64,000 bases of DNA from Triticum aestivum (Eukaryota; Streptophyta; Magnoliopsida; Poales; Poaceae): the NCBI RefSeq assembly GCF_018294505.1, contig NC_057814.1:293252604-293316603 (forward strand), in the 5' to 3' direction. Both the position numbers and the translations under genes were made by a program. Position 1 is the first letter of the stretch. Each line of letters opens with the position of its first letter. The notes under the pieces were generated by a model. It was not told the DNA's origin and ran no database searches. It worked only from the letters and a program-made list of their open reading frames with translations. Shown here in pieces: positions 34,401-46,796 of this stretch.

Positions 34401-35212
34401 TGTTGTGATCTTTTGGTTCAAGAACTTCCGCCATAAGCAGTTCATGGTATTTGGAAGAAGGAAATACCACGGACCTCGAGGACTATCGCAAAGGTTACTA
34501 ATATCCTAAAGGGACTAGAAAACACTATCAACATGAATGAGTCGGGTGAATCTTGGGTTCAAGAACCCAGAAATAGAATACCTACTAACTAAATGGCATC
34601 ACGGGATGCTTTCGAGAATGATGGCCAGAATCATCACACTGGGGATACAAAGCATTGCTAGATTACTGAGTGGTTCCCTAAGACGCCTAGGGTCATAATA
34701 ATGGCTTCAACATATATGCTGAAGCAACGGAGTACCTCAACTTGGCGATTAGTGTGGTTAATCTGGCCCAAAGGAACATCAGGAATGGAAAGAAGGGAGT
34801 TGCAAATGCATCGGACTATTTAGAAACCTGGGATGACTCGGACAGCATAACGGTTGTAAATGCTCAAAAATATTTGAGACATCCTGCAAAATGGTGGTAT
34901 AACCACTCCACATCACAATATCAAGGTTCTGAGACAACTGTTAACACACAGAAGTACTAGAAACTGAACTGAGACTTGAATCCATCAATCCTATAAGTCT
35001 ATGGATTAGTAACACGTCATCCTGATAGATAGATGAGAAGGCCTAGTTCCTTAACCCCGTAGGAAAGATAGGATGACTCGGATCAGAAGGGCATAAGGTG
35101 AAGGAGTAAAAAGAGCCCTACGTTCCCATCCACAATCAATTCCCTTATATAACTAAAGCATTTCTAGACTCGACTTCGACCAGTTTGGCTTGGTAATCCT
35201 ACAGGCAGTCAG
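31467..35212 (-). other. Non-coding internal domain of the LARD
   Basis: About 3.75 kb with stops in all frames; the longest ORFs are about 100 codons and none shows gag, protease, RT or integrase motifs. A short (CA)n run lies at about 33416-33433. LARDs are known for internal domains conserved as RNA rather than protein, which fits, but heavy decay of a once-coding domain cannot be ruled out from one copy. Confidence 0.7.
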
Positions 35213-35224
35213 GCTCTGATACCA
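35213..35224 (-). other. Primer-binding site for tRNA-iMet (LARD)
   Basis: The minus strand reads TGGTATCAGAGC, complementary to the 3' end of initiator methionine tRNA, four bases (AAGC on the +) inside the 5' LTR edge at 35229. Confidence 0.9.
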
Positions 35225-35228
35225 AAGC

Positions 35229-38151
35229 TGCCAGGACCCTGATCCTAAGTCATACCGATCTAGCATGTAACACATATCACTTTGCGGCCTCACGCACGGT
35301 ATTCCCACGGGTGCCACCTTACCTGGCCCGGGACCATTTGCGCCTTTTAGCTCACGTATATGATAGTGTCGCTAGCATCCATATGACAGAGAACCCGGGC
35401 CGACATGACTAGTCGTGAATCCAAAGTGGCACTTACTTACAGGGACATGCATACATGACCCAACAACGAACGTGTCGCTCATCAATGTATGAACCCAAGT
35501 CGTAGCAAGCTACAAGGACTTAAAGGAACAACGCATGACATTTCCCCGAAGGGACAGACACAAGAATGAAGAAGGACACATGTCAGCCAACCTAAGTGTT
35601 CCGGAGCAGTAGCAAGCTACCATGGCTCAGTGGAAGCACTAGGAGACATTTCCCGATAAGAGAGGCTACCAAGAATAAACAACTAGGTTGTCGGATCCCA
35701 CACATACCAAGCATTTCATTAACATACACACAATATGCTCGATATGTGCAAATACAACATGGCATCACAACAAAACTCTACGAGTCAAAGTATTTATTCA
35801 TTAGGCTCCAAGGAGCCAGATATTACAAACATGGGTCTGATGACCCAGCATTCAAGTCATACAAGCAATAAGCCCATGCAGAAGCTTAACTTGTCTGAGT
35901 ACAGACAACTACAAATGAAAAGGCTGAGAAGCCTGACTATCTACAAGACCCTGTCGAGGCACAAGATCGTAGCTAAGGTAACAAGCTAAACGTCGAAGTC
36001 CACGCAGAACTACTAGTGAGACTGAAGTCTCTCTGCAAAACATAAATTAAGCAAACGTGAGTACAAATGTACCCAGCAAGACTTACATCAGAACTAGCTA
36101 CATATGCATAAGTATCAACAAAGGGGGTGGTGGAGTTTAACTGCACAGCAAGCTAGGTTTGACTCGGTGGCTATCCTGAACTACGACTGCAAGTAACTCT
36201 TTTGGGGTGGCGCACACGAGTCCACATATTCACCATATCAATACAGGACTATGGATCTGCTCCCGTCTCCCTACGAGAACGCCATCCATAGCACTCACGC
36301 TTATCTTGCGCATTTTAGAGTATCCATGTTCACTTGTCTATGAACTGTATGGCAACCCAGAAGTCCTTTACCGCGGACGCGGCTATTCGAATAGATGATG
36401 TTAACCCTGCAGAGGTGTACTTCTTCACACACGCTCTCACCACTTACCGCCGTTTACACGACATTTACTCGGCAACCTTCAAGCGGAAGCCCAGCGAGGG
36501 TGTCAGCCACGACCTGACTAACCACACAAGTCCCTAGTCCAGGTTTATCGCCTATTCAGGTTCCATCCGTAGGGAGTCCGGCCGAGGTTTCCACTACGGC
36601 CCCGAACGATGTGTGCAGGGTTCCCGAGGCACCAAACGGGCGTCCCGGTACACCGTTCCACGTGCATACCGCATCACAGCCCACCCCTCGGGTCAGCTCT
36701 GCGCACGGCCTCCAGGATACTACAAACACCAGAAACTACTTGCAACTCCTGGACAGAGGACAGGGGCAGTTAATAAGTCGAGAGAGTCAATTAAGGATCC
36801 CAATGTGTGGTAGTAGCTGTTCATGGATCACAAACACAAAACTCAGTTCCTGTGGACGGTTTCAATGAGACAACCCACCATGTACTCCTACATGGCCTCT
36901 CACCACTACCTTTACCAAATCGTGTTCACACACTTAGCTCACATACAGTAGGACGTGTTTATCACCATTCCAATTCATCCCCGATGAATCGGACCTGACT
37001 CAACTCTAAGCAGTAGCAGGCATGACAAACAAGCATGAATGAGTAGGCACAATAGGGCTCAAACAACTCCTACTCATGCTAGTGGGTTTCATATATTTAC
37101 TGTGGCAATGATAGGTCATGAAGAGGAAAGGGGTTCAACTACCGCAACATGTAACAGATGAATCGTTGTTGTCCTAATGCAGTAAAAGAGAGCAGGAGCG
37201 AGAGAGTGGGATTGTATCGGAATGAACAAGGGGGTTCTGCTTGCCTGGCACTTCTGAAGATAGTATAGCTCTTCATCGGTGTCATCGAACTCATCGTCGG
37301 AACCACGTCTACCGAGAGGGAACAACACCGGCAACAGAGAAGGAACTCAATCAATGCAATGCAACAATATGATGCATGAATGTGACATAGCAATATGCCG
37401 TTGATTGAGCTAATGCAAGTAGCAACAAGTTAAATGAAGTTGGTTTGAACCATAGGTTCAAATTCAAACTCCATATGTTAATATTCAAATGCCATTTAAT
37501 TGATTTGACCTGATCAGCAGGTTTAACTTGCTTTAACATGCATGAAAATAGTACCAATGGATAGATTGGATTTTTCTGATAATTTTTCATATATAAATTA
37601 TTTCATTTGGAGTTACGGTTTAATTCTATGAATTTTAGAAGTTTTAACTATTTTCTGGAATTTTTGAATTATTTTAAATACGAAAATTATTTACTACGTC
37701 ACCATGACATAACCATGATGTCAGCAGGTCAACGGCACTATTCTAGGTCAAACCTGACGTGTGGGTCCACACGTCAGTGACACAGGGCTGGTTAGTGTCG
37801 CTGGCAGGTGGGCCTGGTCAACGGCCACGTCAACAGGGTCAATGCTGACACGTGGGTCCAGTTGAATTAGACTAATCCTAACTAATTTCGTTAGCTGGTT
37901 AATTAAACCGGCGGGGCCCGACTGTCGTTGACCCTTGGGGTTAAGCTAATTGGTGATTAGCGCTAATTGAGCAGGTGCCACGTCATCTAATCCGGCGACT
38001 AATCGCCGGCGGTAAGCAGACGCGGCGGCGCTCCTCGTCCGGCCATCTCCGGCCACGAGAGCTTGCGTGGCTGGGTGCGTTCGAGAGCGGCTGCTGTGGC
38101 GCTTTGGGAGGTGGCCGTGGCAAGTGCTGGGGTGGGGCGTGGCATCAGCAG
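35229..38151 (-). repeat. Right (5') LTR of the LARD, first segment
   Basis: From TGCCAGGACCC to the nested insertion point. It includes the 1794 bp missing from the other LTR (35525-37318). It corresponds to left-LTR 29128 to about 30260. Confidence 0.9.
38147..38151. repeat. Target-site duplication of the nested gypsy element (AGCAG / GGCAG)
   Basis: AGCAG before the element and GGCAG at 48319-48323 after it; four of five bases match. The uninterrupted LTR has GGCAG here, so the left copy acquired one G-to-A change after insertion. Confidence 0.8.
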
Positions 38152-39672
38152 TGATGACCCACAAGTATAGGGGATCTATCGTAGTCCTTTCGATAAGTAA
38201 GAGTGTCGAACCCAACGAGGAGCAGAAGGAAATGATAAGCGGTTTTTAGTAAGGTATTCTTTGCAAGCACTGAAATTATTTGTAACAGATAGTTTTGTGA
38301 TAAGGTAATTTGTAACGGGTAACAAGTAATGAAAGTAAATAAGGTGCAACAAGATGGCCCAATCCTTTTTGTAGCAAAGGACAAGCCTCGACAAACTCTT
38401 ATATGAAGGAAAGCGCTCCCGAGGACACATGGGAATTATCGTCAAGCTAGTTTTCATCACGCTCATATGATTCGCGTTCGTTACTTTGATAATTTGCTAT
38501 GTGGGTGGACCTGTGCTTGGGTGCTGCCCTTTCTTGGACAAGCATCCCACTTATGATTAACCCCTATTGCAAGCATCCGCAACTACAAAAGAAGTATTAA
38601 GGTAAACCTAACCATAGCATGAAACATATGGATCCGAATCAGCCCCTTACAAAGCAACTCATAAACTAGGGTTTAAGCTTCTGTCACTCTAGCAACCCAT
38701 CATCTACTTATTACTTCCCAATGTCTTCCTCTAGGCCCAAATAATGGTGAAGTGTCATGTAGTCGACGTTCACATAACACCACTAGAGGAAAGACAACAT
38801 ACATCTCATCAAAATATCGAACGAATACCAAATTCACATGACTACTTATAGCAAGACTTCTCCCATGTCCTCAGGAACAAACGTAACTACTCACAAATCA
38901 TATTCATGTTCATAATCAGAGGGGTATTAATATGCATATAGGATCTGAACATATGATCTTCCACCAAATAAACCAACGAGCATCAACTACAAGGAGTAAT
39001 CAACACTACTAGCAACCCACAGGTACCAATCTGAGGCTTTGGGACAAAGATTGGATACAAGAGATGAACTAGGGTTTGAGAGGAGATGGTGCTGGTGAAG
39101 ATGTTGATGGAGATTGACCCCCTCCCGATGAGAGGATCGTTGGTGATGACGATGGCGATGATTTCCCCCTCCCGGAGGGAAGTTTCCCTGGCAGAACAAC
39201 TCTGCCGGAGCCCTAGATTGGTTCCGCCAAGGTTCCGCCTTGTGGCGGCGGAGTTTCTTCCCGAAAGCTTGCTTATGATTTTTCCAGGGTAAAAGACTTC
39301 ATATAGCAGAAGATCGGCACCGAAGGCCTGCTAGGGGCCCATGAGGCAGGGGGCGCGCCCAGGGGGGTAGGGCGCGCCCCCCACCCTCGTGGCCAGGGTG
39401 TGGGCCCTCTCTGGTTGATTCTTTCTCCAGTATTTTTTATGAATTCCAAAAACTGCCTCCGTGAAGTTTCAGGACTTTTGGAGCCGTGGAGAATAGGTCT
39501 CTAATATTTGCTCCTTTTCCAGCCCAGAACTCCAGTTGCCGGCATTCTCCCTCTTCATGTAAACCTTGTAAAATAAGAGAGAATAGGCATAAGTATTGTG
39601 ACATAATGTGTAATGACAACCCATGATGCAATAAATATTGATATAAAAGCATGATGCAAAATGGACTTATCA
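38152..39672 (-). repeat. 3' LTR of the gypsy element
   Basis: Starts TGATGACCCACAAG and ends ATGGACTTATCA on the +. TG..CA ends and near-identity to 46797-48318. Contains the GC-rich palindromic motif at 39341-39394. Confidence 0.95.
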
Positions 39673-39686
39673 ACTCCCCCAAGCTT
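39673..39686 (-). other. Polypurine tract of the gypsy element
   Basis: Minus strand AAGCTTGGGGGAGT directly next to the 3' LTR start. Confidence 0.85.
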
Positions 39687-39806
39687 AAACCTCACTTGTC
39701 CTCAAGTGGAAGCCGATAACGAAAAATATGTCCACATGTTTAGAGATAGAGGTGTCGATAAAATAAAATACGGACATGAGGGCATCATGATCATTCTTAT
39801 AACAGT

Positions 39807-39857
<51 letters not shown>

Positions 39858-41268
39858 CGTCATATGAGTTCTTATGCTCAAGTAACAATCTATTCACAAT
39901 GTCAAGTATGAATCAAAAACTTCATTGAGAACTAACAAGCTATGATCTCGGTCATTGAAGCAATTGCAATTTATCATAACATCGGAAAGAGTCAATATAA
40001 GAGCTTTTCAGCAAGTCCACATACTGAACTATCATTTAGTCTTTCACAATTGCTAACACTCACGCAATACTTTATGGGTATGGAGTTTTAATCGGACACA
40101 GAGAAAGATAGGGGCTTATAGTGTTACCTCCCAACCTTTTACCTCAAGGGTAATGTCAACAATAATAATTCATGCTAACTTACATCCAATTGGATATATA
40201 TATTAGGATCTTTCCAACACAATGTGCTTGCCAAAGGATAAAATATAAAAAGGAAAGGTGAAGATCACCATGACTCTTGTATAAGGTATGAGACAAGAAT
40301 AAAAGATAGGCCCTTCGCAGAGGGAAGCAGAGGTTGTCATGTGCTTTTATGGTTGGATGCACAAAATCTTAATGCGAAAGAACGTCACTTTATATTGCCA
40401 CTTTTGATATGGACATTTATTATGCAGTCCGTCGCTTTTATTGCTTCCACATCACAAGATCATATAAAGCTTATTTTCTCCACACTAATAAATCATACAT
40501 ATTTAGAGAGCAATTTTTATTGCATGCAACGATGACAACTTACTTGAAGGATTTTACTCAATCCATCGGTAGATATGGTGGACTCTCATGATAAAACTGG
40601 GTTTAAGGATATTCGGAAGCACAAGTAGTATCTCTACTTGGTGCAAAGAATTTGGCTAGCATGAGGGAGAAAGGCAAGCTCAACATGTTGGATGATCCAT
40701 GACAATATACTTTATTTCGGATATAAGAAAACATAACCCATTATGTTGTCTTCCTTGTCCAACATCAACTCTTTAGCATGTCATATTTTAATGAGTGCTC
40801 ACAATCATAAAAGATGTCCAAGATAGTATATTTATATGTGAAAACCTATATTTCTTTATTACTTCCTATTAATTGCAACGATGACCAAAACTATGTTTGT
40901 CAACTCTCAACAACTTTTATTCATCATACTCTTTATATGTGAAGTCATTACTCTCCACAAGATCAATATGATCTCTTTATTTCTTTTTATTCTTTCTTTT
41001 AATTTCCTCAAGATCATAGCAAAATAATCAAGCCCTTGACTCAACACTAATCTTTATTATATATAGCTCACGGACTCGATTACATAGAGAGATCATAAAG
41101 CAAAACTCAAAACTAAATCATACTAAAACTTTATTCTACTAGATCAAGATATTACTAAAAGGATCGAACTAAGAAAAAGGGTAAAGATAGGAGTGTGATG
41201 GTGATACGATACCGGGGCACCTACCCCAAGCTTGGCAGTTGCCAAGGAGAGTGCCCATACCCATGTGA
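39687..41268. other. Non-coding 3' internal region of the gypsy element with (AT)n
   Basis: AT-rich, with stops in all frames. A pure AT microsatellite of about 23 units lies at 39810-39855. Athila elements often carry an env-like ORF between integrase and the 3' LTR; I see no membrane or signal segments here, only the small ORF at 41269-41640. Confidence 0.7.
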
Positions 41269-41640
41269 TTATATCTCTTTTGCTGGTGAAGAAGATGGTG
41301 GTGATGATGGATAGTCGCACATCGAGCGTAGGAGATCCTCCAATTTGCGGATAATGCCCTTGAGTGCGGTGATATGCTCCTTCAACAAAATATTTTCACG
41401 TGTGAGATACTTGTTTTGTATACGAGCTAACTCAATCATCTTGAAAGCTTCAATCTCAGTTGGGGTAAGAAGATTGTGATGAGGTTGAAGGATGTCTTCT
41501 TCTTCTGTTGCCGGAGCTTGATCCTCCATGGCCTTCTTGATCCCATCATCCTTGTTGATCTCCCCGGGTTCTTCTCTCTTCAGCTCTATCTTCATTAGCC
41601 AAGCATCGTTGCCCTCATTGTTGGAGAAAGGGGATGACAT
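41269..41640 (-). CDS. Small coiled-coil ORF downstream of integrase (gypsy element)
   Basis: 123 codons, intact, beginning MSSPFSNNEGNDAWLMKIEL. The first half is charged (KREEPGEINKDDG). The second half (EIEAFKMIELARIQNKYLTR then LKEHITALKGIIRKLEDLLR) has heptad-like spacing of I and L and would form a coiled coil. The C-terminus is rich in P and S. It has no transmembrane segment or signal peptide, so it does not look like an envelope protein. Its place between pol and the 3' LTR matches the extra ORFs of some Triticeae gypsy families, whose role is unknown. It remains open while gag-pol is broken, but it is short enough for that to be chance. Confidence 0.5.
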   Translation of the reverse strand: MSSPFSNNEGNDAWLMKIELKREEPGEINKDDGIKKAMEDQAPATEEEDILQPHHNLLTPTEIEAFKMIELARIQNKYLTRENILLKEHITALKGIIRKLEDLLRSMCDYPSSPPSSSPAKEI

Positions 41641-41962
41641 GATGCCTGGCCTTTACAGCTCTGGCAGAAAACAGCTCGAAACGAAAATAGAGGATATTTG
41701 CGTGATACGAGGATCAAAACCTTCGGGAGATTATAGAATGAATTTTTACCGACCAAAAGAAGTATCGTGCAAGAAATCAGAGTCCGGAGAGCACACGAGG
41801 TGCCCACGAGGCAGGGGGCGCGCCCAGGGGGTAGGGCACGCCCTCCACCCTCGTGTCCTTCCTGGACTACTTCTTATTTTCCTATTTTCTTAAATATTCC
41901 AAAATGGAGAAAAATTACCATTAGAACTGTTTTGGAGTCGGTTTACTTACCGTACCACATAC
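41641..41962. other. Spacer with a third copy of the LTR GC-rich palindromic motif
   Basis: 41805-41855 runs from CACGAGGCAGGGGGCGCGCC to CCACCCTCGTG and can fold on itself. The same motif in the same orientation is in both LTRs (39341-39394 and 47987-48040). The rest of the spacer shows nothing. Confidence 0.7.
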
Positions 41963-44669
41963 CTATTCCTTTTCGGAGTCTAAAACATTCTGGAAAGTGT
42001 CCCTTATGTATTCCTCCGGGGTTACAGTTTCGATAACATTAGTTTCAACATTTATAGGATTACCTGAGATATAATGTTTGATTCTTTGACCGTTCACCAC
42101 CTTCGGATTTGTGCCTTCAAAGTTGTTGATTTTTATGGCACCGGAACAATAGACCTCCTCGATAACGTAAGGGCCTTCCCATTTAGAGAGAAGTTTTCCT
42201 GCAAAAAATCTTAAACGAGAGTTGTATAGCAACACATGATCACCTACATTAAACTCACGCTTTTGTATCCTTTTGTCATGCCATCTTTTAACCTTTTCTT
42301 TAAATAGTGGCATTCTCATAAGCCTGGGTTCTCCATTCATCAAGTGAGCTAATGTGAAATAGCCTCTTCTTACTGGCAAGTTTGAAATCATAATTGAGCT
42401 CTTTAATGGCCCAATATGCCTTATGTTCTAGTTTGAGAGGTAAGTGACATGCTTTTCCATAAACCATTTTATACGGAGACATACCCATAGGATTTTTATA
42501 TGCAGTTCTATAGGCCCATAATGCATCATCAAGTTTCTTGGACCAATTCTTTCTAGATCTGTTAACAGTCTTTTGCAAAATTAATTTGAGCTCTCTATTA
42601 CTCAATTCTACTTGACCACTAGACTGCGGGTGATACGGAGATGCAATTCTATGATTAACATCATACTTAGCAAGCATTTTATGAAAAGCACCATGAATAA
42701 AATGTGAGCCACCATCAGTCATTAAATATCTAGGGACTCCAAACCTCGGAAAAATAACTTCTTTAAGCATCTTAATAGAGGTGTTATGATCAACACTACT
42801 AGTTGGAATAGCTTCTACCCACTTAGTAACGTAATCAACAGCAACTAAAATATGTGTATACCCGTTAGAGGAAGGAAACGGTCCCATATAATCAAAGCCC
42901 CAAACATCAAATGGTTCAATAACAAGTGAATAATTCATAGGCATTTCTTGATGTTTACTAATATTACCAATTCTTTGACATTCATCACAAGACAAGACAA
43001 ACTTACGGGCATCTTTGAAGAGAGTAGGCCAATAAAAACCAGATTGCAATACCTTATGTGCAGTTCTATCTCCAGTGTGGTGCCCTCCATAAGCGTCGGA
43101 GTGACACTTGTGTAGGATCTGTTCCTGTTCATGCTCAGGTACACAACGCCTAATAACACCATCTAATCCTTCTTTGTAAAGGTGTGGGTCATCCCAGAAG
43201 TAATGTCTTAAATCATAGAAAAACTTTTTCTTTTGCTGGTATGTGAAACTAGGTGGTATAAATTTAGCAACAATATAATTAGCATAATTAGCATACCATG
43301 GAGCAGTGCGAGAAGCATTTATGACAGCTAATTGTTCATCAGGGAAGCTATCAGCAATAGGTAGTGGGTCATCAAGAACATTCTCTAACCTAGACAAGTT
43401 GTCTGCAACGGGGTTCTCAGCTCCCTTTCTATCAATAATGTGCAAATCTAATTCTTGTAGCAAGAGAACCCATCTAATAAGTCTAGGTTTAGCATCTTTC
43501 TTTTCCATAAGATATTTAATAGCAGCATGATCAGTGTGAACAGTTACTTTAGAATCAACAATATAAGGTCTGAACTTATCACAAGCAAATACAACTGCTA
43601 AAAATTCTTTTTCAGTAGTAGCATAATTTCTCTGGGCATTGTCTAAAGTTTTACTAGCATATTGGATAACATTTAATTTCTTATCAACTCTTTGTCCTAG
43701 AACAACACCTACAACATAATCGCTAGCATCACACATAATTTCAAAGGGTAAATTCCAATCAGGTGGCTGAACAATAGGTGCAGAAATCAATGCTTTCTTA
43801 AGTATTTCGAATGCTTCTACACAATCATCATCGGAGACAAAAGGAATATCTTTTTGTAAGAGATTAGTCAGAGGCCTAGAGATTTTTGAGAAGTCTTTAA
43901 TGAACCTCCTATAAAAACCGGCATGACCAAGGAAACTTCTTATACCTTTAATGTCCTTGGGACACGACATCTTTTCAATAGCATCAACTTTAGATTTATC
44001 AACTTCAATACCTCTTTCAGAAATTTTATGCCCCAAGACAATACCTTCCTTAACCATAAAGTGGCACTTCTCCCAATTCAGGACAAGGTTGGTTTCTTCA
44101 CATCTCTGCAAAACTCGATCTAGGTTGCTCAAGCAATCATCAAAAGAAGTTCTATAAACGGAGAAATCATCCATGAAAACCTCAACAATCTTTTCACAAA
44201 AATCAGAGAATATAGCCATCATGCATCTTTGAAAGGTAGCAGGTGCATTACATAAACCAAAAGGCATACGTCTATAAGCAAAGGTGCCGAAAGTGCAAGT
44301 AAAAGTGGTCTTTTCTTGATCCTCTTTCGACACAGGTATTTGAGAGAAACCAGAATAACCATCTAGAAAGCAAAAATGTGTATGTTTAGATAGTCTTTCT
44401 AGCATTTGATTAATAAACGGTAAAGGGTAATGATCCTTTTTAGTAGCTTTATTTAATTTGCGGAAGTTAATTAACATTCTATAACATGTAACAACTCTTT
44501 GGATCAATTCATCTTTATCATTAGGAACAATAGTAATACCTCCCTTCTTAGGGACACAATGGACAGGACTTACCCACTGACTATCAGCAACGGGATAAAT
44601 TATACCTGCCTCCAGAAGCTTTAGTATCTCTTTTCTTACCACTTCTTTCATCTTAGATTTAACGGTCAT
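41963..44669 (-). pseudogene. Gypsy pol: reverse transcriptase, RNase H and integrase (frameshifted)
   Basis: The main frame (44669 to 42300, 789 codons) holds RT with LDGYSG (102-107) and FMDD (165-168), RNase H with acidic residues at 314, 353, 380 and 423, and integrase. Integrase has an HHCC zinc-binding region (H523, H530/531, C561, C564) and a catalytic triad D593, D652, E688 with exactly 35 residues between the last two. The frame ends early at a TAA at 42300, and the integrase C-terminal part (GDHVLLYNSRLRFFAGKLL) continues in another frame from about 42305 to 41963, so a single-base indel near 42303-42310 breaks the protein. Its start overlaps the protease ORF end by four bases, where a stop and a shift occur. 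Catalytic residues are all intact, which points to recent decay. These enzymes copy and insert the element in cis. Confidence 0.92.
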
Positions 44670-46690
44670 TGTTGATCAACAACCAGTTTAGCGTCTTTCT
44701 CCAATTTTATTTTGTGCTGGCATAAAGTGGGACTAATGCCCTTAAGATCATCAAGAGTATATCCAATAGCAGCATGGTGCTTCTTCAGAGTTTTCAATAA
44801 TTTCTTTTCTTCATGCTCTGAAAGGTTAGCACTAATAATAACAGGATATATCTTCTTTTCATCAAGATAAGCATATTTAAGAGTATCAGGTAATGGTTTA
44901 AGCTCAAACATGGGATCACCCTTGGGTGGAGGAGGATCCCCTAGGAGTTCAACAGGCAAGTTGTGTTTCAAAATGGGTCCCTGGTTAAAGAATACTTCGT
45001 CTATTTCCCTTGTTTCATTCATAAACATATCATTTTCATGGTCTAGCAAATATTGTTCTAAAGGATCATTAGGAGGCACGGTAATAGAAGCAAGACCAAT
45101 AATTTCATCTTTACTAGGCAATTCCTCATCACGGGGTTGTCTATGAAATTTAGCAAAATTAAACTCATGAGACATATCACCCAAAATAATAGTAACAACA
45201 TCCTTTTTGCAGTCTATCCTGGCATTAACAATATTCAAGAAGGGTCTACCGAATATGATGGGACAGAAGTCATCTTGTGGGGAACCAAGAACAAGAAAAT
45301 CAGCAGGATATTTAACTTTCCCACACAAGACTTCAACATCTCTAACAAACCCAACTGGTGAAATAGTGTCTCTATTGGCAAGCTTAATTGTAACATCAAT
45401 TTCTTCTATCTCAGCAGGTGCAATATCATGCATAATTTCTTTGTATAAGGAATGAGGTATTGCACTTGCACTAGCACCCATATCACATAAGCCATGATAA
45501 CAATGATCTCCTATCTTAACAGAAATAACATGCATGCCTACAACAGGTCTATGTTTATTTTTAGCATCGGGCCTAGCAATTCTAGCAGCTTCATCATAGA
45601 AGTAAATAACATGCCCATCAATATTATCAGCCAAGAGATCTTTAACCATAGCAATACTAGGTTCAACTTTAATTTGCTCAGGGGGTTTGGGTGTCCTAAT
45701 ATTACTTTTGTTGACCGCAGTTGAAGCTTGAGCATGAGCCTTTATTCTAACAGGGAAAGGTGGTTTCTCAATATAAGCAGTAGGAACAATAGGATCATTA
45801 TAAGTGATAGTCTTTTATTCAACTTTAATAGGTGCAACTACTTTTACTTCAATGGGAGGATTATATTTAAACCACTTCTCCTTAGGGAGATCAACATGAG
45901 TAGCAAAGGATTCACAGAAAGAAGCTACTATATCAGAGTCAAGTCCATATTTAGTGCTAAATTCACGGAAAACATCGGTATCCATAAAAGATTTAACACA
46001 ATCAAACTTAGGTGTTATAACTGACTCCTTACCTTCGTCGAGATCCCAATCTTTAGAGTTGCGTTTAATTCTTTCCAATAAATCCCATTTGAATTCAATA
46101 GTCTTCATCATAAAAGATCCAGTACAAGAAGTATCGAGCATGGAGCGATTATTGAGAGAAAGCCGAGCATAAAATTTTTGAATAATCATTTCTCTTGAGA
46201 GCTCATGATTGGGGCGTGAATATAACATTGACTTAAGCCTCCCCCAAGCTTGAGTGATGCTTTCTCCTTCGCGAGGCCAAAAATTATATATATAATTACG
46301 ATCACGATGAACAAGATGCATAGGATAAAACTTCTAATGAAATTCCAATTTCAATCGGTTATAGTTCCATGATCCCATATCATCACATAGCCTAAACCAT
46401 GTCAATGCCTTTCCCTTCAAAGATAAAGGGAAGACCTTCTTCTTGATAACATCCTCGGGCATGCCTGCAAGCTTAAATAATCCACAAACTTCATCCACAT
46501 AGATTAGGTGTAAATCGGGATGCAATGTTCCATCACCTGTGAAAGGATTAGCTAGCAGTTTCTCTATCATACCCGAAGGAATTTCAAAGTAAAAAATTTC
46601 AGTAGGTTCAGTAGGTTGAGGGGTAGATAATTGTGGTTCTGGACGAGGTGAAGATACCCCGAACAAACCCCTCAAAGGATTGTTTTCCAT
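44666..46690 (-). pseudogene. Gypsy gag and aspartic protease (premature stops)
   Basis: One minus-strand frame from MENNPLRGLFG at 46690 to TGA at 44666-44668, interrupted by TAG at 46334-46336 and TAA at 45815-45817. The N-terminal part (IYVDEVCGLFKLAG, KGKALTWFRLCDD) and middle (NFWPREGESITQAWGRLKSM) are the capsid-type retrotransposon gag domain. After the second stop, the 327-codon segment from 45649 carries a retroviral-type aspartic protease with CDMGASASAIP (active-site D56) and IIFGRPFL. No CCHC knuckle is visible, as in some Athila relatives. The terminal TGA is followed by a one-base shift into the RT frame, so RT cannot be made as a normal fusion from this copy. Confidence 0.9.
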
Positions 46691-46767
46691 AGTAACAAGT
46701 GACAGTAAATTTCAGCACACTATATAAATTTTTCCTTACCGATTTCCACTTACCAAAGGCGCTTCAC

Positions 46768-46785
46768 TCCCCGGCAACGGCGCCA
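46768..46785 (-). other. Primer-binding site for tRNA-Asp (gypsy element)
   Basis: The + strand TCCCCGGCAACGGCGCCA equals the 18-nt 3' end of plant tRNA-Asp including CCA, so the minus-strand RNA pairs with it. It lies 11 bases inside the 5' LTR edge. Confidence 0.93.
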
Positions 46786-46796
46786 GAAAAGAGTCT

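Noticed and set aside
39685..39897. ORFs with Tyr-Ile repeats
   Set aside because: Translation of the (AT)n microsatellite.
46768..46785. tRNA-Asp 3' end sequence as a possible tRNA gene
   Set aside because: Only 18 nt are present and they sit just inside the LTR, so this is a primer-binding site.
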